Positions 33,689-42,770 are shown, numbered from the stretch's first letter. The stretch: 64,000 nucleotides of DNA from Saprospiraceae bacterium (GCA_022842725.1 JALHOZ010000013.1:1-64000); one strand, 5' to 3'. Numbers and translations are program-made. Notes: generated from the letters alone by a model not told the origin.

Positions 33689-36529
33689 ATGCCTGAATCA
33701 ACCACACGTTCCACCGTTTCCACTGTTATTGAAAATCCCGTTTCTTTCAAACATTTTATTCATATCAAAGGAGCGAGGTCGAACAATCTGCAAAATATCG
33801 AAATTCTGATACCCAAAAACAAACTGGTCGTTGTCACCGGTGTCTCGGGTTCCGGCAAATCTTCGCTCGTCATCGATACTTTGTATTCTGAAGGACAGCG
33901 ACGATATGTCGAAAGTCTTTCGTCCTACGCAAGACAGTTTCTCGACAGGATGAAAAAACCGGAAGTGGACTTTATTAAGGGGATTTGTCCTGCCATTGCC
34001 ATCGAACAAAAAGTCAGTACCGGCAATGCCCGGTCAACGGTTGGGTCCCTTACAGAAATATACGATTATCTTCGGCTTCTTTTTGCGAGAATAGGAAAAA
34101 CTTATTCTCCGGTAAGTGGCCAAATTGTACACAAACATGAAGTCCGCGATGTAGTAGATTACATCAAAACCTTGCCGGAGGGTCAAAAAATCCAATTGAT
34201 GATTCCTTTGGCCACCAAACATGGCCGGAATACCGGTTTTGAGTTGGATTTATTACTGCAAAAAGGATTCAACAGAATATTTTACAAAGAAAAAATAGAA
34301 GAAATAGAAGCATTTGTTGCTTCCAATCCAAAATTGCTCGAAAAACCGGCTTCCAAAACCGGTACTGATATTTTGGTTCTTATCGACCGGTTTGTCGTCA
34401 ATGATGATGAAGAAAATCTCAAAAGAATCGCTGATTCTGTACTCACCGCTTTTGCCGAAGCCGAAGGAGAATGTATTCTTTTCGAAACAGATACAAAAAA
34501 ATATATAACCTTCAACAACCGTTTTGAACTGGACGGAATGACCTTTCCGGAACCGACACATCAGTTGTTTAATTACAACAATCCTTACGGTGCCTGCCCA
34601 AAATGTGAAGGATACGGAAAAATGATCGGTATAGACCGCAACAGAGTAATTCCGGACGGAAGTTTGTCCGTGTATCAGGGTGCCATCTACCCATGGCGCG
34701 GCGAAAAAGGCAGTTGGTATCAGGAACAATTGATCAACAGTGCCTTGCGGTTTGACTTTCCGATTCACAAGGCTTATGATCAGCTCACTGAAGAACAACA
34801 GGAGGTTTTATGGACTGGCAATAAACATTTTTTTGGACTGAATGCCTACTTTCAGGAATTGGAAGAATCGTCATACAAAATTCAAAACAGGGTAATATTG
34901 TCCCGGTACCGGGGAAAAACAACCTGCGATGTTTGTAAAGGAGGCCGCCTGCGCAAAGAAGCTTCCTATGTAAAAATAGGTGGTAAAAATCTTCCGGCGC
35001 TGATCAATCTTCCTATTGACGAATTGCCGGAGTTTTTTGAACATCTGGAATTGTCAGATCACGATCGTCAGATTGCCGAAAGGATATTGTATGAAGTCAA
35101 TCTCAGATTGAAGGTCATGGTAAAAATGGGTTTGGGTTATCTTACATTGGACAGACATGCCAATACCCTGAGTGGTGGCGAAACCCAAAGAATAAACCTC
35201 ACCCGAACCCTGGGCTCAAACCTGATCAATTCTATGTATATCCTGGATGAGCCAAGTGTGGGACTTCACCCCAGAGACACATTAAAGCTCGTCGAAGTAT
35301 TAAAAAACCTCAGAGACCTGGGAAATACAGTCATTGTCATCGAACATGAAGAAGCCATCATACGAAGTGCGGATTATCTGATCGATGTAGGTCCTTTGGC
35401 AGGTGTACATGGAGGACATATTGTTTTTGAAGGCGACTATCAAAAATTGTACGAACCGGATATCCATACCCTGACCGCAGATTATCTCAAAGGGATAAAA
35501 TCGATAACGCCGCTTGCCCAAAAAAGAAAGATTATACAAAAAATATTCGTGGAGGGAGCTTCCGAACACAACCTCAAAAACATCAGTGTCAGCATTCCTT
35601 TGCAGGCATTGACAGTGATTTGTGGAGTTTCGGGTTCGGGAAAAACCACTTTGGTCCAAAAAATATTACATCCGGGACTGAAACTGCTGATGAATGAACC
35701 TTTGGGCATATTGCCGGGAAGACATAAAGGCATCACCGGAGATGTAAAAAATATTCAGATGGTCGAATTTGTCGGGCAGCATCCATTGGGCAAATCCTCG
35801 AGATCCAATCCGGTGACGTATGTCAAAGCGTATGACAGCATCAGAAAATTGTTTTCCGATCAACAGCTTTCCAAAATCAAAGGCTTCGAACCCAAACATT
35901 TTTCATTTAATGTCGAAGGCGGAAGGTGTGAAACCTGTAAAGGCGATGGTGAAATCACCGTAGAAATGCAGTTTTTGGCCGATGTCAATCTCATTTGTGA
36001 CGAATGTGGTGGAAAAAGATTCAAAAAAGACGTTTTGGAAGTCGAATACAACGGCAAAAATATTTTTGATGTATTGGACATGACCATTGAAGAGTCCATT
36101 GAATTTTTTGGTGCCAAAAAAGACGTGGTGAACCGGTTGATGCCATTGGTCAATGTTGGTTTGGGTTATATCAAATTGGGTCAGTCCAGCTCTACCTTGT
36201 CAGGTGGAGAAGCTCAAAGACTGAAACTGGCTTCCTTTATGACCAAAGAGTTTACGAGCAAAAAAATATTTTTTATTTTTGATGAGCCGACGACGGGATT
36301 ACACTTTAACGATGTACAGGTACTGATGACAGCTTTTCAGACATTGGTGGAGACAGGTCATACGGTGGTCATTGTCGAACACAATCTCGATGTCATCCGA
36401 TGTGCCGATCATGTCATCGAACTCGGGCCTGAGGGTGGTAAAAACGGAGGGCATCTGGTTTATGAAGGCCATCCGGAGGGAATGTCAAAGGCCAAAGATT
36501 CAGTGACAGGTGCTTTTATGGAAAGGTAA
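33689..36529 (+). CDS. uvrA: Excinuclease ABC subunit A (946 aa)
   Basis: Damage-recognition ATPase of nucleotide excision repair. Two ABC modules: Walker A GVSGSGKSS and GVSGSGKTT, signature motifs LSGGETQR and LSGGEAQR, Walker B MYILDEPSVGLHP and FFIFDEPTTGLHF. Zinc modules: CPKC...CDVC in the first half, CETCKGDG...CDECGGKRF in the second. The UvrB-binding region after the first Walker A (SPVSGQIVHKHEVRDVVDYI) is present, so it is a canonical UvrA rather than the short UvrA2 class. Length normal. The first 25 residues are a non-conserved extension. No UvrB or UvrC nearby. Confidence 0.95.
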   Translation: MPESTTRSTVSTVIENPVSFKHFIHIKGARSNNLQNIEILIPKNKLVVVTGVSGSGKSSLVIDTLYSEGQRRYVESLSSYARQFLDRMKKPEVDFIKGICPAIAIEQKVSTGNARSTVGSLTEIYDYLRLLFARIGKTYSPVSGQIVHKHEVRDVVDYIKTLPEGQKIQLMIPLATKHGRNTGFELDLLLQKGFNRIFYKEKIEEIEAFVASNPKLLEKPASKTGTDILVLIDRFVVNDDEENLKRIADSVLTAFAEAEGECILFETDTKKYITFNNRFELDGMTFPEPTHQLFNYNNPYGACPKCEGYGKMIGIDRNRVIPDGSLSVYQGAIYPWRGEKGSWYQEQLINSALRFDFPIHKAYDQLTEEQQEVLWTGNKHFFGLNAYFQELEESSYKIQNRVILSRYRGKTTCDVCKGGRLRKEASYVKIGGKNLPALINLPIDELPEFFEHLELSDHDRQIAERILYEVNLRLKVMVKMGLGYLTLDRHANTLSGGETQRINLTRTLGSNLINSMYILDEPSVGLHPRDTLKLVEVLKNLRDLGNTVIVIEHEEAIIRSADYLIDVGPLAGVHGGHIVFEGDYQKLYEPDIHTLTADYLKGIKSITPLAQKRKIIQKIFVEGASEHNLKNISVSIPLQALTVICGVSGSGKTTLVQKILHPGLKLLMNEPLGILPGRHKGITGDVKNIQMVEFVGQHPLGKSSRSNPVTYVKAYDSIRKLFSDQQLSKIKGFEPKHFSFNVEGGRCETCKGDGEITVEMQFLADVNLICDECGGKRFKKDVLEVEYNGKNIFDVLDMTIEESIEFFGAKKDVVNRLMPLVNVGLGYIKLGQSSSTLSGGEAQRLKLASFMTKEFTSKKIFFIFDEPTTGLHFNDVQVLMTAFQTLVETGHTVVIVEHNLDVIRCADHVIELGPEGGKNGGHLVYEGHPEGMSKAKDSVTGAFMER

Positions 36530-36596
36530 GACCTTTAGCAAAGTTTTCAGAAATCAGACAAGGGGAAGTTTTTTCTGATAAAACCATTTTTAACTG

Positions 36597-37397
36597 TTGT
36601 TGTTGGATAATAGAACGAACTTTATCCGCTGTCATTTGGAAAACATCAGAAAACACACCTTCAGTAAATTAATCTCCATCCTTTTGGTGAAAATCAGAAC
36701 AGCCTTCATGGATGTTTTGCCTATCATTCTGGTGGTTGCATTTTTTCAATTGGTGGTATTAAAACAACCCTTTCCGAATCTTGAAAATGTACTGATCGGA
36801 GGATTGTTGGTTATCGTCGGATTGATGTTATTTGTCGAAGGACTTGAGATTGGTTTATTTCCCATCGGTGAATCCATGGCAGATGCTTTAGCCCGAAAAG
36901 GCAGTTTGTACTTGCTGCTTACCTTTGCTTTTGCTTTGGGATTTTCGACGACGATCGCCGAACCGGCACTTATAGCGGTGGCAAATAAAGCGGCGGAAAT
37001 TTCTTCAGCAGCAGGCACCATACCAAACAATCCGGAGGCTATAGCTGATTACGCTTTTGGCCTGCGTATTTCGGTAGCTCTTTCAGTAGGATTTTCCATT
37101 GTGATTGGTGTATTCAGAATACTAAAAGGATGGCCCATTTACATATTAATTATTGGCGGTTATATTATGGTTATGGTAATGACAATTTTTGCACCCAAAG
37201 AAATCATAGGATTGGCTTATGATGCAGGAGGAGTGACGACGTCTACGATAACGGTTCCATTGGTGACAGCCTTAGGTGTTGGATTAGCAAGTATCATAAA
37301 AGGAAGAAATCCATTGGTAGATGGATTTGGTTTGATTGCCTTTGCTTCATTGATGCCAATGGTTTTTGTTATGGCTTATGGAATGTTGATCTATTAA
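36597..37397 (+). CDS. DUF1538 membrane protein, first copy (266 aa)
   Basis: Polytopic inner-membrane protein with about 6-7 hydrophobic segments. Conserved DUF1538 motifs: [11 protein letters not shown] near the start, [21 protein letters not shown] in the middle, [20 protein letters not shown] and [19 protein letters not shown] near the end. The start is uncertain: 36597 is one of three TTG codons in a row, while GTG 36687 or ATG 36708 would give a shorter N-terminus matching copy 2. No enzymatic motif; gated conserved loops suggest a transporter or channel. It is followed after 10 nt by copy 2, then by a PII-like gene. Function unproven. Confidence 0.82.
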   Translation: MLLDNRTNFIRCHLENIRKHTFSKLISILLVKIRTAFMDVLPIILVVAFFQLVVLKQPFPNLENVLIGGLLVIVGLMLFVEGLEIGLFPIGESMADALARKGSLYLLLTFAFALGFSTTIAEPALIAVANKAAEISSAAGTIPNNPEAIADYAFGLRISVALSVGFSIVIGVFRILKGWPIYILIIGGYIMVMVMTIFAPKEIIGLAYDAGGVTTSTITVPLVTALGVGLASIIKGRNPLVDGFGLIAFASLMPMVFVMAYGMLIY

Positions 37398-37407
37398 TGA
37401 TAAAATA

Positions 37408-38181
37408 ATGGATACAGGATTTTTTTATGTTTTATTTCAGACCTTACTGGATGTTGCTCCTGTCGTTATTTTATTTGGTTTTTTTCAGATTTTTATCATC
37501 AAAAAAAGTATTCCTAATCCCAAAAAAGTATTGTTGGGGATTATTTTTGTCATTATAGGACTAACCCTTTTTCTGATAGGATTAGAAATGGCATTATTTC
37601 CGATAGGCGACATTATGGCGGAACAGCTATCTTCTCCTTCATTTATTAAAAATTCAGGTTTTTCACCGGAAAGCTGGAAAGCATATTATTGGGTTTATAT
37701 ATTTGCATTCAGCATTGGTTTTGCCACTACGATTGCTGAACCGTCTCTGATCGCAGTAGCTTTTAAAGCCAATCAAATTTCAGGCGGTAAAATCGGTGAA
37801 AAATCGCTTCGTATTACCGTAGCATTTGGAGTTGCTTTATCTCTTGCAGTCGGAACATTCAGGATCATAACAGGTACTCCGTTATATATGTATATTTTAG
37901 TTGGTTATGTCATTGTTATCATCCAAACAATATTTGCACCGAAACATATTATTGCTTTAGCCTATGATTCAGGCGGGGTCACCACATCAACAGTGACAGT
38001 TCCCATTGTGGCTGCTTTGGGTCTGGGACTGGCATCAGTCATCCCGGGAAGGAATCCAGCATTGGATGGTTTCGGCTTAATAGCATTCGCCAGTCTTTTT
38101 CCTATAATCGCCGTTTTGGGTTATGGACAATTTCTTGAAATTATAATTTGGTTTACTAAAAACAAAAAACATGAGGTTTAA
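37408..38181 (+). CDS. DUF1538 membrane protein, second copy (257 aa)
   Basis: Same fold as the preceding gene, with the same landmark motifs: DVAPVVILFGFFQIF, FATTIAEPSLIAVAFKANQIS, AYDSGGVTTSTVTVPIVAAL and [19 protein letters not shown]. It has an extra loop after the third hydrophobic segment (SSPSFIKNSGFSPESWKAY). Two such units probably assemble as a heterodimer, replacing a single two-domain chain. The 3' end overlaps the PII-like gene by 11 nt, so the two are translationally coupled, which suggests direct partnership. Confidence 0.85.
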   Translation: MDTGFFYVLFQTLLDVAPVVILFGFFQIFIIKKSIPNPKKVLLGIIFVIIGLTLFLIGLEMALFPIGDIMAEQLSSPSFIKNSGFSPESWKAYYWVYIFAFSIGFATTIAEPSLIAVAFKANQISGGKIGEKSLRITVAFGVALSLAVGTFRIITGTPLYMYILVGYVIVIIQTIFAPKHIIALAYDSGGVTTSTVTVPIVAALGLGLASVIPGRNPALDGFGLIAFASLFPIIAVLGYGQFLEIIIWFTKNKKHEV

Positions 38182-38518
38182 ATTGATTGTTTCCCTCGTA
38201 CGTCCTGAAATCACTAATGAGGTGATCAAGGCGGCCAAAAAAGCCGGAGCTACCGGTGACGTGATTTTGTCGGGAAGAGGAACCGGCGTTTCGGAATCCA
38301 GTTTTTTCGGTATCACCCTCGAAGACCGGACGGATGTCATTTTATTTATTGTCGAAGAACATAGTGTCAATAAAATTCTGGATGCTTTGTGTATGGAATG
38401 TAAACTGACAGATCCGGGCAGGGGTGTCGCTATAGTCCTGAGCATTGATAAAGTCACCGGATTGGACCGGCAAATAGACAAAATCAAAGATAAACTTAAA
38501 GAAGAACGGTTGACTTAA
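38171..38518 (+). CDS. PII-like signal-transduction protein (115 aa)
   Basis: PII fold of normal length: KLIVSLVRPEITNEVIKAAKKAGATGDVILSGRG as strand-helix-strand, then a T-loop region (TGVSESSFFGITLEDRTD). The second half is VEEHSVNKILDALCMECKLTDPGRGVAIVLSIDKVTGL. The uridylylated Tyr and surrounding signature of GlnB/GlnK are absent and the C-loop differs, so ligand and target differ from the nitrogen-control PII proteins. PII proteins often plug a membrane transporter; the 11-nt overlap with DUF1538 copy 2 suggests that here. A GGATAAA/TTTATCC hairpin lies 30 nt after the stop. Confidence 0.85.
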   Translation: MRFKLIVSLVRPEITNEVIKAAKKAGATGDVILSGRGTGVSESSFFGITLEDRTDVILFIVEEHSVNKILDALCMECKLTDPGRGVAIVLSIDKVTGLDRQIDKIKDKLKEERLT

Positions 38519-38575
38519 TTTATTTCTTTAGGAAAATTATGTAGCTTGGATAAAATATCCGTTTATCCAACTGAT

Positions 38576-38583
38576 TATATTTG
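38576..38583 (+). promoter_or_regulatory. Candidate -7 box TATATTTG before the CBS gene
   Basis: Matches TAnnTTTG about 75 nt before ATG 38658. The nearest TTG (38546-38548) is 27 nt away, longer than usual, so support is modest. Confidence 0.35.
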
Positions 38584-38657
38584 ATGTTGTATCGGTTTTT
38601 CTGAATATTCTTTCTCATAAAAATCTATATTAATCCTTCATTACAAAAACAAGATAT

Positions 38658-39050
38658 ATGAATACATTTTTAACGGCCAAAGACATCGCTTCAAACCGGA
38701 TTTTTTATATCGATGGATTGGCGACTGTCAAAGAGGCCATCAATTTAATGAAACAGCACGATACAGATGTGCTTATCATAGCGAAAAGAGATGATCGGGA
38801 TGCCAATGGTATCGTCGTCATTTCGGATATTGTAAAAGGAGTCATCATTCCCAGCAAAAGGCCTTCAGAAGTCAGTGTGTATGAAGTGATGTCAAAACCT
38901 GCAATTTCTATACCTTCCACATTAAATGCCAAATATGTTCCGAGATTCCTGACAAGTTGCAAAATCAGTGTTGCTCCTGTGGAAGAAAACGGAATATACG
39001 TGGGAGTTATCCACATGAAAGAAATATTATTTAACGGTGATTTCGAATAG
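38658..39050 (+). CDS. CBS-pair protein (130 aa)
   Basis: Two CBS motifs with no other domain: FYIDGLATVKEAINLMKQHDTDVLIIAKRDD (about 16-48) with IVVISDIVKG, and AISIPSTLNAKYVPRFLTSCKISVAPVEENG with YVGVIHMKEILF. CBS pairs bind adenine nucleotides (AMP, ATP, c-di-AMP, SAM) and report energy state. It follows the DUF1538-DUF1538-PII genes by 139 bp, possibly from its own promoter, and likely forms a second sensor for the same membrane complex. Terminates at a shared bidirectional terminator. Confidence 0.85.
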   Translation: MNTFLTAKDIASNRIFYIDGLATVKEAINLMKQHDTDVLIIAKRDDRDANGIVVISDIVKGVIIPSKRPSEVSVYEVMSKPAISIPSTLNAKYVPRFLTSCKISVAPVEENGIYVGVIHMKEILFNGDFE

Positions 39051-39116
39051 TTTTTTTACCGGGAAAGTTGTTGGATAAGTTGTAGCTCAGATCAATGTTG
39101 TAAAAAGATTATGAAA

Positions 39117-39168
39117 CAACCCGTTTTTTAGAAACCTCAAAAAGTGAACTCCAAAAAACGGGTTGTTT
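39117..39168. terminator. Bidirectional terminator between CBS gene and 39177..39641
   Basis: CAACCCGTTTTTT and AAAAAACGGGTTG are exact 13-bp complements around a 23-nt loop, with A-rich and T-rich edges usable from both strands. It lies between convergent genes. Confidence 0.75.
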
Positions 39169-39176
39169 ATACGAAT

Positions 39177-39641
39177 TTACATTCTTCGGAAACTTTTACA
39201 AATATTGACAGCTTCGTCAATAGCATTTACATCATTGTCCAAAAAGGTAATTATGACAAAAAAATTAGTGTCGGAATCAGGATCGATCAAACCCATTAAA
39301 AAGATTTTTTCGTTTCCGGACACACCTTCCGCATACCCACCTTTGAAACCGTTGAGCTTTAATACGTTTACATCATCAATTCTGTCCAACTCAAGAGAAG
39401 CTGCCACAGCCATAACATAACCGGTAATATCATTATTATCAATGGTTTCGTCCAAAAAAGGAATGATAGACATCTCCATGCCATCCCCTACTGCAGAAAA
39501 CTCCTCAGCATTGTTGATCACTTCACTGAAGTCATCTGCCAGACTGAAAGAAATGCCATATTCTTCCCAGGTATACTGTTGCTGTGCATTCAGAATACTA
39601 CCTGAAAAAAGAACAAAAAATAAAAAAATCCATGTTTTCAT
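39177..39641 (-). CDS. Secreted protein of unknown function (154 aa)
   Basis: Signal peptide MKTWIFLFFVLFSGSILNAQ. The mature part of about 134 residues is a mixed alpha/beta domain (YTWEEYGISFSLADDFSEVI; FLMGLIDPDSDTNFFVIITF; AVNICKSFRRM), a pattern like single-domain periplasmic proteins related to DUF1795/PsbP-like folds. I do not recognise the exact family. Candidate -7 box TACCTTTG at 39747-39754 upstream. No catalytic residues recognised. Confidence 0.7.
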   Translation of the reverse strand: MKTWIFLFFVLFSGSILNAQQQYTWEEYGISFSLADDFSEVINNAEEFSAVGDGMEMSIIPFLDETIDNNDITGYVMAVAASLELDRIDDVNVLKLNGFKGGYAEGVSGNEKIFLMGLIDPDSDTNFFVIITFLDNDVNAIDEAVNICKSFRRM

Positions 39642-39746
39642 TTGTAAATATTTAAGTGTGTTAATAATGGTAATATGTTTTTTGAAATCCTACTATTTAA
39701 AAGAATTCAAAAAATAGCAAAAAAAGTAAACCTTGTTTACAGGAAT

Positions 39747-39754
39747 CAAAGGTA
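39747..39754 (-). promoter_or_regulatory. Candidate -7 box TACCTTTG of the 154-aa secreted protein
   Basis: The plus strand reads CAAAGGTA. The leader would be about 100 nt. No -33 TTG at proper spacing. Confidence 0.4.
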
Positions 39755-39883
39755 AAGGATTCAATGAATAAAAGAAAATAAATTTTATGGGTATTTTTAT
39801 AACACCATGATGACAAATATTTAAGATTTGTCAAAAAATGAAGCAAAAAGATTATTGATCATTTTTTTTAAACCAAAAAAAAC

Positions 39884-39947
39884 TGACCAACATAATCATC
39901 TGTTGCATCCCGGCCCGGATGTTAGGATAAATGATGTTGGTCAGTTT
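39884..39947 (-). terminator. Terminator of the outer-membrane barrel gene
   Basis: On the minus strand AAACTGACCAACAT and ATGTTGGTCAGTTT pair as 14 bp (more with one bulged base), followed by a T-run. A small CATCC/GGATG stem sits inside the loop. It lies 22 nt beyond the stop of the barrel gene. Covers most of the 327-bp gap 39642-39968, which otherwise holds no gene. Confidence 0.75.
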
Positions 39948-39968
39948 AATTTAAATCCTGACTATACT

Positions 39969-40649
39969 TTAAAAAGTATAAGCATACCCGGCGCTCAGGG
40001 TAATGCCCTGATTTCTCAGTTGTACGTCTATAATAGGATTATCAAAAAAATTGGCAAATCCATGTGTGTAGCGCACGTCGGCAATGATTTTACCCTCACC
40101 GGCTTTTATTTCTCCACCCAATCCGCCGGTGGCAGAAATATCCCATCTTCTGTAAATATCATTGGAAAGGTTTATATCCTGTCTTGGCAACGTAAATTCA
40201 ATAACGGCTCTTACAACCGGTCTGGCCCAGGCATCCGTGGCATAAGAAACATTGGGACCGGCTATGATATACCATTTTGCCACTTCGTTTCCGTATGTGT
40301 ACTTAAATAAAAGGGGAACTTCCAGATTGTTGATCCGGGTTTTTAGTCCGGCACCTACAGGTATTTCGATATCAGAAAATGAAAGATTTTCCATAGCCTG
40401 AAATCCTTTTTGAACATAATTTAATTCAGGCCGAAAAGAAAATCCATTGAGCATGGGTAATTCCACAAAAACGCCGCCGGCAAACCCTGAATACACTTCA
40501 GGTTCAGGCAAAAAATCATTAGCAAAACCCTCTACTCTGGCGTCTGCAAAGTGAATTCCTGCTTTAACCCCTACCGTAATTTGTCCGTGGGTAGTTTTGG
40601 TAAAAAAAACCAACGCAACTAATGGTAAAAACAAAAAAAATCGTCTCAT
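39969..40649 (-). CDS. PorT-like outer-membrane beta-barrel protein (226 aa)
   Basis: Signal peptide MRRFFLFLPLVALVFFTKTTHGQ. The mature chain is a set of amphipathic strands typical of small 8-strand barrels (TVGVKAGIHFADARV; FAGGVFVELPMLNGFSFRPELNYVQKG; NLEVPLLFKYTYG; WYIIAGPNVSYATDAW; ADVRYTHGFANFF), ending with an aromatic residue (LSAGYAYTF) as recognised by the BAM machinery. It matches the outer-membrane beta-barrel/PorT class common in Bacteroidota. Specific function unknown. Confidence 0.85.
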   Translation of the reverse strand: MRRFFLFLPLVALVFFTKTTHGQITVGVKAGIHFADARVEGFANDFLPEPEVYSGFAGGVFVELPMLNGFSFRPELNYVQKGFQAMENLSFSDIEIPVGAGLKTRINNLEVPLLFKYTYGNEVAKWYIIAGPNVSYATDAWARPVVRAVIEFTLPRQDINLSNDIYRRWDISATGGLGGEIKAGEGKIIADVRYTHGFANFFDNPIIDVQLRNQGITLSAGYAYTF

Positions 40650-40875
40650 GTCGTATTATTTTAAGAATGAAAAATATAGGGACAAGACGACGGCTTACCA
40701 GGTTAAATTGTTAAAATTGTATTAACGAAATGGTGAATTTGGTTAAATATTCCCAAATATTAAAGTACAGAAAAAAGGAAGTAGGTAATAAAAATTCAAA
40801 AAAGTATAGTTCTTTTTTTCAGGCAATCTTCAAGCTGTAACATACCTGTCCGGTATTGTTTGACTTGACCAAAAT

Positions 40876-40909
40876 AAAAATAGCCCATCTGTTTGGACGG
40901 GCTATTTTT
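40876..40909 (-). terminator. Terminator of the 162-aa membrane protein gene
   Basis: AAAAATAGCCC/GGGCTATTTTT form an 11-bp perfect outer stem, continued by TC/GA after one mismatch, 18 nt past the stop at 40927. T-run present on the minus strand. Confidence 0.8.
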
Positions 40910-40926
40910 ATTCAGGAGTAAATTTT

Positions 40927-41415
40927 TTATTCTTTGACTTTGACTACCTTGGTTCCTCTCAGATGTAAAATACCTCTTTGAATTTCCTTCAATTCGATAG
41001 TATATTTACCTGGTTTTTCGTAAGTATACATCAGATTTTTCTGTGTTACGACCAATCTGACACCATCTCCCATGTCCATAACATAACGGGATGCTTTTTC
41101 GTCCTGTAGAAAAGTCATAACTATGGCTTCCCCTGCTTTGCCTTTGTTGCCCATTTTAACATACTTGTTGAAATCTGAAGACATTTTGTTTTCTGATTCC
41201 AGATTGGTCAAAAAAGCAGACATAGCACCGTACTCCGGAAGGGAAGGTCCCGAACTTTTATAAGATGCACTTGATGTTACAAGAAAAATACTTCCGGCTA
41301 TACCAATGACAGCCAAAAAAGAGAGGACCATGGTTTCAGCTTTTTTGCTGACGTGAAAAACAGAGGAAATACTTTTTTTTGCGGGAATAAAAGATGTGTA
41401 ATGTTCTACGTTCAT
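40927..41415 (-). CDS. Single-pass membrane protein of unknown function (162 aa)
   Basis: A cytoplasmic N-terminus of about 28 residues is followed by one TM helix (TMVLSFLAVIGIAGSIFLVTSSA) and a domain of about 110 residues. Its end has a PKD/Ig-like strand pattern (YTYEKPGKYTIELKEIQRGI, LHLRGTKVVKV). It is probably anchored in the inner membrane facing the periplasm. Family not recognised. Own promoter (41468-41499) and terminator, so it is a single-gene unit. Confidence 0.7.
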   Translation of the reverse strand: MNVEHYTSFIPAKKSISSVFHVSKKAETMVLSFLAVIGIAGSIFLVTSSASYKSSGPSLPEYGAMSAFLTNLESENKMSSDFNKYVKMGNKGKAGEAIVMTFLQDEKASRYVMDMGDGVRLVVTQKNLMYTYEKPGKYTIELKEIQRGILHLRGTKVVKVKE

Positions 41416-41467
41416 ATTATCGGTTTTAGGTAAAATCGGAAAATAATTCAGGTTTCGTTTTGAGAAT

Positions 41468-41499
41468 GTAAAGGTATAGCATAATCACGAATAAAACAA
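41468..41499 (-). promoter_or_regulatory. Promoter candidate of the 162-aa membrane protein gene
   Basis: Minus-strand -7 TACCTTTA (one base from consensus, 41475-41468) and TTG at 41499-41497, 21 nt apart. Transcription would begin near 41463. The remaining DNA to 41888 is AT-rich with nothing else recognised; ORF 41692..42042 runs out of frame into the MerR gene. Confidence 0.5.
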
Positions 41500-41888
41500 A
41501 CAAAACCTTAATATTTATTATATATAATTACCTCATTATTAAATATATAAGTTTTTAATTATACTTTTCCCTGAAAATGTTACCCTTATGTATTTACAAG
41601 TCAAATATAATAAAAAAAAACATATATCCACAAGGATTATGGTGAGCCCGGAAATGTCAACTTATCTTCAAATCCGGATTTTCAACTTATCATGGAGGAT
41701 TTTCTACAATCTAAAATAAAGAATCTTTACGGAAAAAAACTTTCCCTTTTCGTTTTTACGTTGACACCTGACACCTTTATTTTACAAAAACCGAAAAAAT
41801 TTATAAAAAAGTTAAACAGTATTTGGTTTTTCATTAAACAAAATGAAACTTTATTTGTTACGCTCCATTATTTTAGTAACACAAAAAC

Positions 41889-42770
41889 ATGGTCGCTTAT
41901 TCTATCAAAGATCTGGAAAACCTGTCGGGCGTTAAAGCCCACACGCTCCGTATTTGGGAAAAGCGTTATGGAATCATTTGTCCTGCCAGAACAGAAACTA
42001 ATATACGATATTACCGGGAGCAGGATTTGCAAAAAATCCTGAACATTTCCTTATTAAACAGACATGGTATAAAAATATCAAAAATAGCCAACCTCAGCAA
42101 TGATGAATTAAAAACTAAAGTAGCTGAAGTTGTGCAGGTTGGATCTGCTTTTGAAGACCAGCTTGATTCCCTCATGATGGCTATGTTTGATCTTGAAGAG
42201 GCTAAATTTAATTTGATTCTGGATCATCAGATAGAAGTCAAAGGTTACGAACAAACCATGGAAAAAGTAGTCTATCCGCTGCTTGACAAACTAAGCATGA
42301 TGTGGCTTGCCGGAAGTATTAAAGGGGTACATGAAAATTTTGTTGTCAACATCATCCGCAAAAAAACGATTGTCGCTATTGATAAAATCAAATCCAAAGA
42401 TTTCAAACCTGAAGCACGTTTTCTGATTTATCTTCCGGAAAATGAAAGCCACGAACTCAGCTTACTTTTTTTACATTTTATCCTTGCTTCATCCGGTTTT
42501 AAGGTATTAAATCTGGGAAACAATGTTTCTATTTACGATGTCATAGATGGATATCACATTTTTAAGCCTACGTATATTTATAGTATATTCAATGATAGTT
42601 TTGCAGAATCTCCTTTGCAGCCATATCTGGATGAATTGATCAAAAACTGCCCGGACAGTCATTTATTGATCTCCGGCTTTCAGACCACCAGTCAAAAAAT
42701 CAAACTACCTCCGAAATCGAAGGTTTTTCTGTCTGTTTCGGATGTAAAAGAATTTCTCAGGAGTCTTTAG
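41889..42770 (+). CDS. MerR-family regulator with B12-binding-like C-terminal domain (293 aa)
   Basis: The N-terminal MerR winged helix (residues 1-70) reads YSIKDLENLSGVKAHTLRIWEKRYGIICPART. A four-helix cap domain (about 85-165) and a Rossmann-like cobalamin-binding-type domain (about 170-293, FLIYLPENESHELSLLFLHF, KVLNLGNNV) follow, as in CarH/LitR light sensors. The cap motif W-x9-E-H is changed to WLAGSIKGVHENF, with Asn in place of the upper-ligand His; a possible lower-ligand His is in ENESHE. Photosensing by adenosylcobalamin is thus doubtful. No carotenoid or photolyase genes are adjacent, and the target is unknown. Confidence 0.85.
   Translation: MVAYSIKDLENLSGVKAHTLRIWEKRYGIICPARTETNIRYYREQDLQKILNISLLNRHGIKISKIANLSNDELKTKVAEVVQVGSAFEDQLDSLMMAMFDLEEAKFNLILDHQIEVKGYEQTMEKVVYPLLDKLSMMWLAGSIKGVHENFVVNIIRKKTIVAIDKIKSKDFKPEARFLIYLPENESHELSLLFLHFILASSGFKVLNLGNNVSIYDVIDGYHIFKPTYIYSIFNDSFAESPLQPYLDELIKNCPDSHLLISGFQTTSQKIKLPPKSKVFLSVSDVKEFLRSL

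Noticed and set aside
36530-36710. Frameshift at the start of DUF1538 copy 1
   Set aside because: No ATG is present at the expected site, but in-frame TTG and GTG codons give a plausible start and no conserved sequence is found in another frame upstream.
39828-40310. 160-aa plus-strand ORF over the barrel gene
   Set aside because: Antisense shadow of a gene with a clear signal peptide and barrel strands, and it runs through a terminator hairpin.
41692-42042. 116-aa ORF overlapping the start of the MerR gene
   Set aside because: Out of frame with a clear MerR coding region; composition reflects AT-rich noise and the shadow of MerR.
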